64,000 bases of DNA. Source: Streptomyces sp. SID12488 (GTDB lineage: Bacteria > Actinomycetota > Actinomycetes > Streptomycetales > Streptomycetaceae). The position numbers and the translations under genes were made by a program. Location: positions 62,001 to 126,000 of the forward strand of contig NZ_JAAGLT010000019.1 of assembly GCF_010548275.1 (NCBI RefSeq), given 5' to 3'. Position 1 is the stretch's first letter; each line of letters begins with the position of its first letter. The notes beneath the pieces were generated by a model that was given only the letters and a program-made list of their open reading frames with translations, did no database searches and was not told the DNA's origin. Shown in pieces: positions 1 to 11,500 of the stretch.

Positions 1-624
1 GGGCACGATGTCTCGTCGCACCAGAAGGACGTCGACTGGCGGTCCGCGAAGGCGAAGGGCGCCACTTTCGTATACATCAAGGCGACCGAGTCCCACACCT
101 ACCGCAGTCCGTACTTCAGTCGGCAGTACGACGGTTCACGCGCCGCCGGCCTGATCCGCGGGGCCTACCACTTCGCCCTGCCGGACAAGTCGTCCGGCAT
201 CACCCAGGCCCGGTTCTTCGTACGCAACGGCGGGGCCTGGCGTGCGGACGGGTGGACGCTGCCGCCCGCGCTCGACGTCGAGTACAACCCGTACGGCAAG
301 AAGAAGTGCTACGGCCTCGACAAGGCGGAGATGGCCGGCTGGATCACGGCCTTCAGTGACGAGGTCGACCGGCTGACCGGCCGCCGTCCGGTCATCTACA
401 CGACCGCCCACTGGTGGAACACCTGCACGAACAGCAGCAGCGCCTTCACCTCGAAGCACGCACTGTGGCTGGCCCGCTACGACGCGTCCGACCCAGGGAC
501 CCTGCCGTCCGGCGGCTGGAAGTTCTGGACGTTCTGGCAGTACGACAACAGCGGCTCACTGCCGGGCGACCAGAACCTCTTCAACGGGTCGTCGGCCCAG
601 CTCAAACGGTTCGCGAAGGGGTGA
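1..624 (+). CDS. GH25 lysozyme (muramidase), 5' end cut by window edge
   Basis: Reading frame 1 is open from the first base and ends at TGA 622-624, so about 207 residues of the C-terminal catalytic domain are present and the signal peptide and start lie outside the window. The first visible residues, GHDVSSHQKDVDW, match the beginning of glycoside hydrolase family 25 domains, where the Asp is an active-site acid. The ALDVEYN stretch near residue 90 carries the second acidic pair (DxE), and IYTTAHWW and FWQYDNSG are typical later motifs. GH25 enzymes hydrolyse the N-acetylmuramic acid linkage of peptidoglycan and are secreted in Streptomyces. A hairpin directly after the stop suggests it is transcribed alone or as the last gene of its unit. 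Confidence 0.88.
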   Translation, partial: GHDVSSHQKDVDWRSAKAKGATFVYIKATESHTYRSPYFSRQYDGSRAAGLIRGAYHFALPDKSSGITQARFFVRNGGAWRADGWTLPPALDVEYNPYGKKKCYGLDKAEMAGWITAFSDEVDRLTGRRPVIYTTAHWWNTCTNSSSAFTSKHALWLARYDASDPGTLPSGGWKFWTFWQYDNSGSLPGDQNLFNGSSAQLKRFAKG

Positions 625-626
625 CG

Positions 627-647
627 AGGGCGGGCGCCGCCCGCCCT
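627..647 (+). terminator. Hairpin terminator after the lysozyme gene
   Basis: A perfect 9-bp GC inverted repeat (AGGGCGGGC / GCCCGCCCT) with a 3-nt loop starts 2 nt after the lysozyme stop. There is no U tract, which is common for Streptomyces terminators. Confidence 0.6.
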
Positions 648-699
648 GCGACTCCAGGGGAACGGCGCTCCGTTTTCGGTCACCCGGCATCCCCCACCA

Positions 700-732
700 G
701 TTCACCTTCCGTTCATCCAGGTTACCTACGGT
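700..732 (+). promoter_or_regulatory. PHO box (PhoP direct-repeat operator) upstream of pit
   Basis: Three contiguous 11-nt direct-repeat units are visible: GTTCACCTTCC, GTTCATCCAGG and TTACCTACGGT. The first two match the Streptomyces PhoP unit consensus (GTTCACC plus 4 nt) closely and the third is degenerate. The box ends 36 nt before the pit ATG, where PhoP would overlap or abut the promoter. From established work on Streptomyces, low-affinity Pit transporters are under PhoR-PhoP control. I infer phosphate-dependent control here. Confidence 0.8.
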
Positions 733-768
733 CCAAGAGCCAATACCGTACGGAAGAAATCTGGGTAA

Positions 769-2037
769 ATGGAAAGCTTCTCGCTGATCCTCGCGATCGT
801 GGTCGTCACCGCGCTTGCGTTCGATTTCACGAACGGTTTCCACGACACCGCCAACGCGATGGCCACCACCATCTCGACCGGTGCGCTCAAGCCCAAGGTC
901 GCGGTCGCCATGTCGGCCGTGCTCAACCTCGTGGGCGCCTTCCTTTCCGTCGAGGTGGCCAACACGATCTCCAAGGGCCTCGTGGACGAGAGCGGTATCC
1001 GTCCCGAGGTGATCTTCGCCGCGCTGGTCGGGGCGATCCTCTGGAACCTGCTGACCTGGCTGGTCGGGCTGCCGTCCAGTTCCTCGCACGCCCTGATGGG
1101 CGGTCTGATCGGCGCGACCATCGCCTCGGCGGGCACGGGCGCCGTCCACGGCGACGTGCTGGTGACGAAGGTGCTGATCCCGGCGATCGCCGCCCCGCTG
1201 GTGGCGGGCATGGCGGCCATGCTGGCCACCCGGCTGTCGTACACGCTCGGCGCCAAGCGGGCCGAGGGCAAGGCGGCGGAGAAGGGCTTCCGGGTCGGCC
1301 AGATCGCCTCCGCGGGCCTGGTGTCGCTGGCCCATGGCACGAACGACGCGCAGAAGACGATGGGCATCATCACCCTCGCCCTGGTCGCCGGCGGCGCCGT
1401 CTCCCCCGACTCCGATCCCCCGGTGTGGGTCATCCTCTCCGCGGGCATGGCCATCGCGCTCGGTACCTACCTGGGCGGCTGGCGCATCATCCGTACGATG
1501 GGCAAGGGCCTGACCGACCTCCAGCCGCAGCAGGGCTTCGCCGCCCAGACCAGCGCGGCGACGGTCATCCTGGCCTCCTCCCACCTCGGTTTCTCCCTCT
1601 CCACCACGCACTCGGTGTCGGGCTCGGTGATGGGCGCGGGCCTCGGCCGCAAGGGCGGCGTGGTCCGCTGGTCGACGGCGACCCGGATGTTCGTGGCCTG
1701 GGGGCTGACGCTGCCCGCCGCGGCCCTGGTCGGCGCGCTGGCGGAGTACGTCACCGGCTTCGGCGACTGGGGCACGGCTCTGGTGGCCGTCTTCCTCATC
1801 ACGTCGAGTGCGGCGATCTGGGTCGTGTCGCGCCGCGAGGTGATCGACCACACGAACGTCAACCACGTCGAGGGCGAGCCCTCCGGGGACGCTGGGAGCG
1901 CCGAACCCGCGGGCATCGTCACGACCGCCATCGCCGCTGTGACCCCGCCGCCGGCGGGCACCATCGCCGACGATCTGACGGCGACCATCCCGACCCCGGC
2001 CGAGGTCACGGCCAAGCCGTCGGCCACGGCCCTCTGA
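769..2037 (+). CDS. pit: Low-affinity inorganic phosphate transporter, PiT family
   Basis: A 422-residue integral membrane protein of the PiT (Pho-4) family, which carries phosphate, usually as a metal-phosphate complex, in symport with protons. Both family signature halves are visible: GFHDTANAMATTIST near residue 23 and LAHGTNDAQKTMGIITLAL near residue 185, reflecting the inverted repeat of the fold. About ten hydrophobic segments alternate with a charged central loop. The C-terminal 60 residues are hydrophilic and rich in Ala, Pro and Thr. The ATG at 769 is the first plausible start after the PHO box. The small membrane protein gene 52 nt downstream lies before the same terminator, so the two form a short operon. 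By position and family it corresponds to the pitH2-type gene of other Streptomyces. Confidence 0.92.
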   Translation: MESFSLILAIVVVTALAFDFTNGFHDTANAMATTISTGALKPKVAVAMSAVLNLVGAFLSVEVANTISKGLVDESGIRPEVIFAALVGAILWNLLTWLVGLPSSSSHALMGGLIGATIASAGTGAVHGDVLVTKVLIPAIAAPLVAGMAAMLATRLSYTLGAKRAEGKAAEKGFRVGQIASAGLVSLAHGTNDAQKTMGIITLALVAGGAVSPDSDPPVWVILSAGMAIALGTYLGGWRIIRTMGKGLTDLQPQQGFAAQTSAATVILASSHLGFSLSTTHSVSGSVMGAGLGRKGGVVRWSTATRMFVAWGLTLPAAALVGALAEYVTGFGDWGTALVAVFLITSSAAIWVVSRREVIDHTNVNHVEGEPSGDAGSAEPAGIVTTAIAAVTPPPAGTIADDLTATIPTPAEVTAKPSATAL

Positions 2038-2089
2038 GTCCGGCTCCCGGTACCAGGGCCTGTCGTAGCGAGAAGCAGAAGGAAGCAAC

Positions 2090-2311
2090 ATGAAGATCGA
2101 CTGGGCAGCCCTCGGCTCCGTCTTCGGCGTCAGCCTCGTCATCACCGTGGCCATGGTGGGCGTGTTCACCCTCGGTATCGTCGGACTCTCGCGCCGCGAA
2201 CGGGCGGTCGCGCAGGGCGAGTCGGCGGGTCTGGCCGTCACCGGCGCGTACGCGTGCTTCGCCGCCTGCACGGCAGTGGTGGCGTACGGGATCTATCTGA
2301 TCGTGGCCTGA
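2090..2311 (+). CDS. Small membrane protein linked to pit
   Basis: A 73-residue protein with two predicted membrane helices, one near residues 8-30 (LGSVFGVSLVITVAMVGVF) and one near residues 48-72, separated by a basic segment containing SRRER. It has a reasonable ribosome-binding site (AGAAGGAAG) before ATG 2090. It sits 52 nt after pit and directly before a strong terminator, so it is probably cotranscribed with pit. Its function is unknown; small two-helix proteins are regularly found next to pit in Streptomyces and may help its assembly or regulation (inference). Confidence 0.78.
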   Translation: MKIDWAALGSVFGVSLVITVAMVGVFTLGIVGLSRRERAVAQGESAGLAVTGAYACFAACTAVVAYGIYLIVA

Positions 2312-2340
2312 TCCGGCCGGACACCCGGACACCTCCTCGT

Positions 2341-2396
2341 CGCCCGCTCCGACCGTGGCCGCCCTACCGGTGGTCACGGTCGGGGCGGGCGTTTTT
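2341..2396 (+). terminator. Rho-independent terminator of the pit operon
   Basis: A long stem (CGCCCGCTCCGACCGTG pairing with CACGGTCGGGGCGGGCG, one mismatch) with a 17-nt loop is followed by five T residues at 2392-2396. This is one of the clearest intrinsic terminators in the window. It separates the pit unit from the cobalamin leader. Confidence 0.9.
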
Positions 2397-2439
2397 CGTC
2401 GCCCCGATCCGGTCGTGGTGTGGGGCTCAGCACAGTCCT

Positions 2440-2606
2440 CCTTTCCAGGTCAACGGCAAGTTGACGGGTGTTCCGGGCCCGTGGTGGACTGCCGGAGCCA
2501 TGTACGGCGGCAGAAGAGGAAGCCGGTGCGAATCCGGCGCGGTCCCGCCACTGTCACCGGGGTAGGTAACCCCGGGAGCCAGGAACTCTTGCCGCCGGTC
2601 TCGTCG
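2440..2606 (+). promoter_or_regulatory. Cobalamin (AdoCbl) riboswitch leading the cob operon
   Basis: The B12-box core is visible: GAAGCCGGTGCGAATCCGGC from 2519, followed by GCGGTCCCGCCACTGT ending at 2554, with the later GAGCCAGGAACTC element (about 2575) typical of the class. The ends are approximate. A perfect small hairpin (GTCAAC-GGCAA-GTTGAC, 2449-2465) stands at its 5' side. Riboswitches of this class bind adenosylcobalamin and repress transcription termination or translation of biosynthetic genes downstream. Here the first cistron after it is a 19-codon ORF and then cobD, so B12 would feed back on the first part of the cobalamin cluster. Confidence 0.92.
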
Positions 2607-2644
2607 AACCAGGGCGTGGACACCCTGAGTGAGGACATATCGCC

Positions 2645-2704
2645 ATGTTCGGCTGCCGTTCGAGGTACAGCACCAGGTCGCTGCCCAACCCCACGGCCGG
2701 CTGA
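2645..2704 (+). CDS. Possible 19-aa leader peptide between riboswitch and cobD
   Basis: The sequence MFGCRSRYSTRSLPNPTAG is encoded between ATG 2645 and TGA 2702-2704. GAGGA at 2631-2635 gives it a better Shine-Dalgarno sequence than cobD itself, which starts only 4 nt after this stop at GTG 2709. The arrangement suggests that ribosomes initiate on the leader and re-initiate at cobD, so the riboswitch would act on the leader's ribosome-binding site. The peptide shows no amino-acid bias of a classical attenuator. I do not recognise it, and it could be a chance ORF. Confidence 0.45.
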   Translation: MFGCRSRYSTRSLPNPTAG

Positions 2705-2708
2705 GCCG

Positions 2709-3695
2709 GTGCGTGCCGATCGCGTCTTCGCGTACGGCGCCACCGCCGGACTCCTCGGTGATCTGATCCTGGGCGATCCTCGCCGCGGGCATCCGGTCGC
2801 CGTGTTCGGGCGGGCCGCCGGCGCCGTCGAGCGGATGCTGTGGCGGGACCACCGGGGGTGGGGCGCGCTGCACACCGCCGTGTGTGTGGGAGGCGCCGTC
2901 TCCCTCGCCGCGGCGGCCGGTCGTGTCGTACGTCCGTCCCGTGCCGCTTCCGTCGCGCTCACCGCCACCGCGACCTGGGCCGTCGTCGGCGGTACCTCCC
3001 TCGGCCGGGAGGCACGGGCCGTCGGCTGGTACCTGGAGACCGGGGACATCGAGGGGGCACGGAAGCGACTGCCCCACCTCTGCGGACGCGATCCGCAGGC
3101 CCTCGACTCCGACGGGATCGCACGGGCCGTCGTCGAGTCCGTCGCCGAGAACACCTCCGACGCCGTGGTGGGCGCGCTGGTCTGGGGCGCCCTGGGCGGG
3201 GTGCCCGGACTGGTCGGGTTCCGGGCCGTCAACACCCTTGACGCGATGGTCGGGCACAGGTCGCAGCGGTACCGGCGGTACGGATGGGCCTCCGCGCGGC
3301 TCGACGACCTCGCCGGGTGGCCGGGGGCGCGGCTGACCGCCGTACTCGCCGCCGTCGCCGGCGGTGATCCGCGCGGGGCCATCGGGGCCTGGCGCGCCGA
3401 TGCCGGACGCCATCCCAGTCCCAACGCCGGGCCCGTGGAGGCCTCGTTCGCGGGGGCGCTGGGGGTTCGGCTCGGCGGGACGCTGTCCTACGGGGGGCGG
3501 GTCGAGCATCGGCCCGTGCTCAACGGGGAGTCCGGGCGGGCCGTCGCCGTCCCCGACGTCGAACGGGCCGTACGGCTGTCGCGGCGCGTCACCTGGCTGG
3601 CCCTCGGTGTCAGTGTCGCCGGGCGGCTTCTCGCGAACGCGAGCATGAACAGACGCATGAACGGGCGCATGAACACGAAGGGGCGTACCTCATGA
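2709..3695 (+). CDS. cobD: Adenosylcobinamide-phosphate synthase CobD/CbiB
   Basis: A 328-residue membrane protein that attaches (R)-1-amino-2-propanol O-phosphate, or aminopropanol, to adenosylcobyric acid to form adenosylcobinamide (phosphate). Family features are seen in order: GDLILGDPRRGHPVAVFGR near residue 15, VESVAENTSDAVVGALVWG near residue 140, AVNTLDAMVGHRSQRYRRYG near residue 175, and SPNAGPVEASFAGALGVRL near residue 235. The frame is open further upstream, through the riboswitch, but homology begins right after GTG 2709, so that start is chosen. The stop overlaps cobQ as ATGA. The C-terminal tail repeats MNxRMN with Arg and Met and is unlike the family core. Confidence 0.88.
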   Translation: MRADRVFAYGATAGLLGDLILGDPRRGHPVAVFGRAAGAVERMLWRDHRGWGALHTAVCVGGAVSLAAAAGRVVRPSRAASVALTATATWAVVGGTSLGREARAVGWYLETGDIEGARKRLPHLCGRDPQALDSDGIARAVVESVAENTSDAVVGALVWGALGGVPGLVGFRAVNTLDAMVGHRSQRYRRYGWASARLDDLAGWPGARLTAVLAAVAGGDPRGAIGAWRADAGRHPSPNAGPVEASFAGALGVRLGGTLSYGGRVEHRPVLNGESGRAVAVPDVERAVRLSRRVTWLALGVSVAGRLLANASMNRRMNGRMNTKGRTS

Positions 3696-5211
3696 GTGGC
3701 GGGAGCCTCGGTGGTGGGCTGCTCGTCGCCGGGACCACCTCCGACGCCGGTAAGAGTGTCGTCACCGCCGGGATCTGCCGGTGGCTGGTGCGGCAGGGGG
3801 TCAAGGTCGCGCCGTTCAAGGCGCAGAACATGTCCCTCAACTCCTTCGTCACACGCGCAGGCGCCGAGATCGGGCGGGCGCAGGCCATGCAGGCGCAGGC
3901 GTGCCGGATCGAGCCGACGGCGCTCATGAACCCCGTACTGCTGAAGCCGGGGGGCGACCAGAGCAGTCAGGTCGTGCTCATGGGGAAGCCGGTGGGCGAG
4001 ATGAGTGCGCGTGGGTATCACGGGGGGCGGCAGCAGCGACTTCTCGGGACCGTGCTGGAGTGCCTCGCCGAACTGCGGGGCACGTATGACGCGGTGATCT
4101 GTGAGGGGGCGGGTTCTCCCGCCGAGATCAATCTCCGGCGGACCGACATCGTGAACATGGGGATCGCCCGCAATGCCGGGCTCCCGGTGCTCGTCGTCGG
4201 TGACATCGACCGTGGCGGGGTCTTCGCCTCCTTCTTCGGGACGGTCGCCCTGCTGTCCCCCGAGGACCAGGCGCTCGTCGCCGGGTTCCTCGTCAACAAG
4301 TTCCGCGGGGATGTCAGCCTGCTGGAGCCGGGGCTCGACATGCTGCTCGGGCTCACCGGGCGGCCGACCTACGGCGTGCTGCCCTTCCGGCACGGGCTGG
4401 GCATCGACGAGGAGGACGGGCTGCGGGTGTCGCTGCGCGGCACGGTCCGGGAGTCGAACGTCGCGCCCCCGGTCGGGGAGGACGTGCTGCGCGTCGCCGT
4501 GTGCGCCGTCCCGCTGATGTCCAACTTCACCGACGTCGACGCGCTCGCCGCCGAACCGGGCGTCGTGGTGCGGTTCGTGGACCGCCCGGAGGAGCTGGCC
4601 GACGCCGACCTCGTCGTCATCCCCGGGACGCGGGGAACCGTGAAGGCGCTGGCGTGGCTGCGTGAGCGCGGGCTCGCGGACGCCATCATGCGCCGGGCAG
4701 CCGAGGGGCGGCCCGTGATCGGCATCTGCGGTGGCTTCCAGGTTCTCGGCGAGCACATCGAGGACGACGTCGAGAGCCGACAGGGCCATGTCGAAGGGCT
4801 CGGGGTCCTTCCCGTAAGGGTGCGGTTCGCCCGCGAGAAGACCCTCACAAGGCCGGTCGGGGAAGCCTTCGGCGAACAGGTCGAGGGGTACGAGATCCAT
4901 CACGGGGTCGCCGAAGTCCTGGGTGGGGAGACCTTCCTGGACGGGTGCCGGGTCGGGAGCGTCTGGGGTACGCACTGGCACGGCTCGCTCGAGTCCGACG
5001 GGTTCCGGCGGGCGTTCCTGCGCGAGGTGGCCGCCGCCGCGGGCCGCCGCTTCGTACCGGCCGCCGACACCTCCTTCGCCGGGTTGCGCGAGGAACAGCT
5101 CGACCTGCTCGGCGATCTCGTCGAACAGCACGCGGACACCGACGCGCTCTGGCGGCTCATCGAGTCGGGCGCGCCGCAAGGACTGCCTTTCATTCCACCG
5201 GGAGCGCCCGC

Positions 5212-5215
<4 letters not shown>
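3692..5215 (+). CDS. cobQ: Cobyric acid synthase CobQ
   Basis: A 507-residue glutamine-dependent amidotransferase that amidates carboxyl groups b, d, e and g of adenosylcobyrinic acid a,c-diamide. The N-terminal BioD/MinD-like ATP-binding domain opens with LLVAGTTSDAGKSVVTAG (residues 9-26), followed by PFKAQNMSLNSF. The C-terminal class I glutaminase domain shows GICGGFQVLGEHI (Cys nucleophile, near residue 347) and the histidine region VWGTHWHGSLES (near residue 430). The length is normal for the family (about 490-510). Both ends use 4-nt ATGA overlaps, with cobD before and cobN after, which indicates tight translational coupling in the cob operon. Confidence 0.95.
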
Positions 5216-8864
<3,649 letters not shown>

Positions 8865-8868
<4 letters not shown>

Positions 8869-10901
8869 GTACCCCCTTTCCGTTCACGGCCGTCGTCGGC
8901 CAGGAGGACCTGCGGCTCGCGCTGCTGCTGAACGCCGTCTCGCCTGCGGTGGGCGGTGTGCTGGTGCGTGGCGAGAAGGGCACCGCCAAGTCCACTGCCG
9001 TGCGTGCCCTTTCGGTGCTGCTGCCCGCGGTCGATGTTGTCGCCGGGTGCCGGTTCTCGTGTGATCCCGGGGCGCCCGATCCGGCCTGCCCTGACGGGCC
9101 GCACGAGGCCGGGGCCCACGAGTCCCGGGCCGCCCGGATGGTCGAGCTGCCCGTCGGTGCGTCCGAGGACCGTCTTGTCGGTGCCCTCGACATCGAGCGG
9201 GCGCTCGCGGAGGGCGTGAAGGCGTTCGAGCCGGGGCTGCTCGCCGACGCGCATCGCGGGATTCTGTACGTCGACGAGGTCAACCTGCTGCACGACCACC
9301 TCGTCGACCTGCTGCTGGACGCGGCTGCGATGGGCGCCTCCTACGTCGAACGTGAAGGTGTCTCCGTACGGCATGCGGCGAAGTTCCTGCTTGTCGGGAC
9401 CATGAACCCGGAGGAGGGTGAGCTTCGGCCGCAGCTGCTCGACCGGTTCGGGCTGACCGTCGAGGTCGCGGCCTCGCGGGAGCCCGATCAGCGGGTGGAG
9501 GTCGTGCGGCGGCGGCTGGCGTACGACGACGATCCCGCCGGGTTCGCCGCGCGGTGGGCCGACGAGGAGTCCGCCGTACGGGCCCGGATCGTGGCAGCGC
9601 GGGAGCTGTTGCCGTCCGTGCGGCTGGGCGACGGGGCGCTGCGGCAGATCGCCGCCACCTGCGCCGCCTTCGAGGTGGACGGGATGCGCGCCGACATCGT
9701 GATGGCGCGGACGGCGGTCGCGCTGGCCGCCTGGGACGGCCGTACCGACGTGCTCGCGGAGGATGTCCGGCAGGCCGCGCTGCTCGCGCTGCCTCATCGG
9801 CGGCGGCGGAATCCCTTTGACGCGCCCGGACTTGACGAGAACAAGCTCGACGAGACGTTGGAGGAGTTCGGCGGGCAGGGGTCGGGGGCGGACGGTGAGG
9901 ACGAGGATCCTGACCCTGATCCCGATCCTGGGTCGGACGGGCCCGGGGGTGGCGGTGGTCAGGCCCCGGAGTCCGACGACGGTCCGCAGGGGGACGACGC
10001 CGGTGCGCGGCCCGAGGCCGGGGAAGGCGGGGAGCCGCAGCCCTCGGGGGCAGGTTCCGGCGAGCAGCAGCCCGTGCGGGCCGGTGAGCCCTTTCGTACC
10101 AAGGTGCTGAGCGTTCCCGGTGTGGGTGAGGGTGCCGCCGGACGGCGGTCGCGGGCGCGTACCGAGCGGGGGCGGACGACGGGGTCCCGGCGGCCTCAAG
10201 GGGCGCTCACCAAGCTGCACCTGGCAGCCACCGTGCAGGCCGCCGCGCCGCATCAGTTGGCGCGGGGGCGGGTCGGGCGTGGGCTGGTGGTGCGGCGGGA
10301 CGATCTGCGGCAGGCGACGAGGGAGGGGCGCGAGGGGAATCTCGTGCTGTTCGTCGTCGATGCCTCGGGGTCGATGGCGGCCCGGCAGCGGATGAGTGCC
10401 GTCAAGGGCGCTGTGCTGTCGTTGCTGCTCGATGCCTATCAGCGGCGGGACAAGGTGGGGCTCGTGACGTTCCGGGGGACGGCGGGCGATGTCGCTCTGC
10501 CGCCGACCTCGTCCGTGGACGCGGCGGCCGTTCGGCTGGAGTCGCTGCCGACCGGTGGGCGTACGCCGATCGCGGCGGGGCTGCTGAAGGCGCACGACGT
10601 GCTCCGGGTGGAGCGGATGCGGGATCCGGCCCGGCGTGCGCTGGTGGTGGTCGTGACCGACGGGCGGGCCACGGGTGGCCCGGACCCGGTCGCGCTGGCC
10701 GGGCGAGCGGCTCGTCTGTTCGCTGCCGAGGGGGTCGCTTCCGTGGTCGTGGACTGTGAGTCCGGGCCGGTACGGCTGGGACTCGCCGGGCAGCTCGCGG
10801 GTGAGCTCGGGGGTACGGCGGTGACGCTCGACGAGTTGCGGGCGGACTCCATCGCCGGTCTGGTGAGGGATGTGCAGGGGACTTCGAGGAGGGCCGCGTA
10901 A
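8865..10901 (+). CDS. Chelatase AAA+/VWA subunit (ChlI-ChlD fusion type, CobN partner)
   Basis: A 678-residue protein combining two chelatase subunits. Residues 1-330 form an AAA+ motor with Walker A GEKGTAKST (near residue 35) and Walker B GILYVDEVNLL (near residue 130). Residues 330-440 form a linker rich in Asp, Glu, Pro and Gly. Residues 490-670 form a von Willebrand factor A domain with the MIDAS motif DASGSM (near residue 498). Mg- and Co-chelatases use such AAA motors to drive metal insertion by the large subunit. Actinobacteria generally lack separate CobS and CobT, and this protein next to cobN is the likely motor (inference). GTG 8865 overlaps the cobN stop, and the stop overlaps cobO as TAATG. 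Confidence 0.88.
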
Positions 10902-11500
10902 TGCCGCAGGGACAGCCGAGTGTCGTACCGGACGACGGTCTGACGACCAGGCAGCGGCGTAACCGGCCGCTTGTCGTCGTGCACACCGGGATCGGGAAGG
11001 GCAAGTCGACCGCCGCTTTCGGGCTCGCTCTGCGCGCCTGGAACCAGGGGTGGCCCATCGGGGTGTTCCAGTTCGTCAAGTCGGCGAAGTGGAAGGTGGG
11101 CGAGGAGAACGCGCTCCGGGTGCTCGGGGCCAGCGGTGAGGGCGGCACCGTCGACTGGCACAAGATGGGCGAGGGCTGGTCCTGGGTCCAGCGCGACGAG
11201 CAGCTCGACAACGAGGACAAGGCCCGGGAGGGCTGGGAGCAGGTCAAGCGGGATCTCGCCGCCGAGACGTACAAGCTGTACGTGCTGGACGAGTTCGCCT
11301 ATCCCATGCACTGGGGATGGGTCGACGTCGACGAGGTCGTCGCTGTGCTGCGGGAGCGGCCCGGGAATCAGCATGTGGTGATCACCGGGCGCAACGCCCC
11401 GGAGAAGCTGGTGGAGTTCGCGGATCTGGTGACGGACATGTCCAAGGTCAAGCATCCGATGGACACCGGGCAGAAGGGCCAGCGGGGGATCGAGTGGTGA
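10901..11500 (+). CDS. cobO: Cob(I)yrinic acid a,c-diamide adenosyltransferase CobO
   Basis: A 199-residue CobA/BtuR-type corrinoid adenosyltransferase. It transfers the adenosyl group of ATP to the cobalt of the corrin ring, giving the adenosylated form needed for later steps. The P-loop HTGIGKGKSTAAFG begins near residue 25. GWSWVQRD and the LYVLDEFAYPMHWGWVD stretch (near residue 125) are family hallmarks, as is VVITGRNAP. The length is standard. The ATG shares one base with the preceding TAA stop, and the stop overlaps the cobB GTG. Confidence 0.95.
   Translation: MPQGQPSVVPDDGLTTRQRRNRPLVVVHTGIGKGKSTAAFGLALRAWNQGWPIGVFQFVKSAKWKVGEENALRVLGASGEGGTVDWHKMGEGWSWVQRDEQLDNEDKAREGWEQVKRDLAAETYKLYVLDEFAYPMHWGWVDVDEVVAVLRERPGNQHVVITGRNAPEKLVEFADLVTDMSKVKHPMDTGQKGQRGIEW

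Noticed and set aside
414..2271. Long open frames on both strands across pit (414-2093 plus, 556-2271 minus)
   Set aside because: Arg/Gly/Pro-rich translations typical of off-frame high-GC DNA; they cover the clear pit frame and cross the terminator and PHO box.
2355..2708. Upstream extension of the cobD frame
   Set aside because: It runs through the riboswitch, has no family similarity, and would make the RNA element coding.
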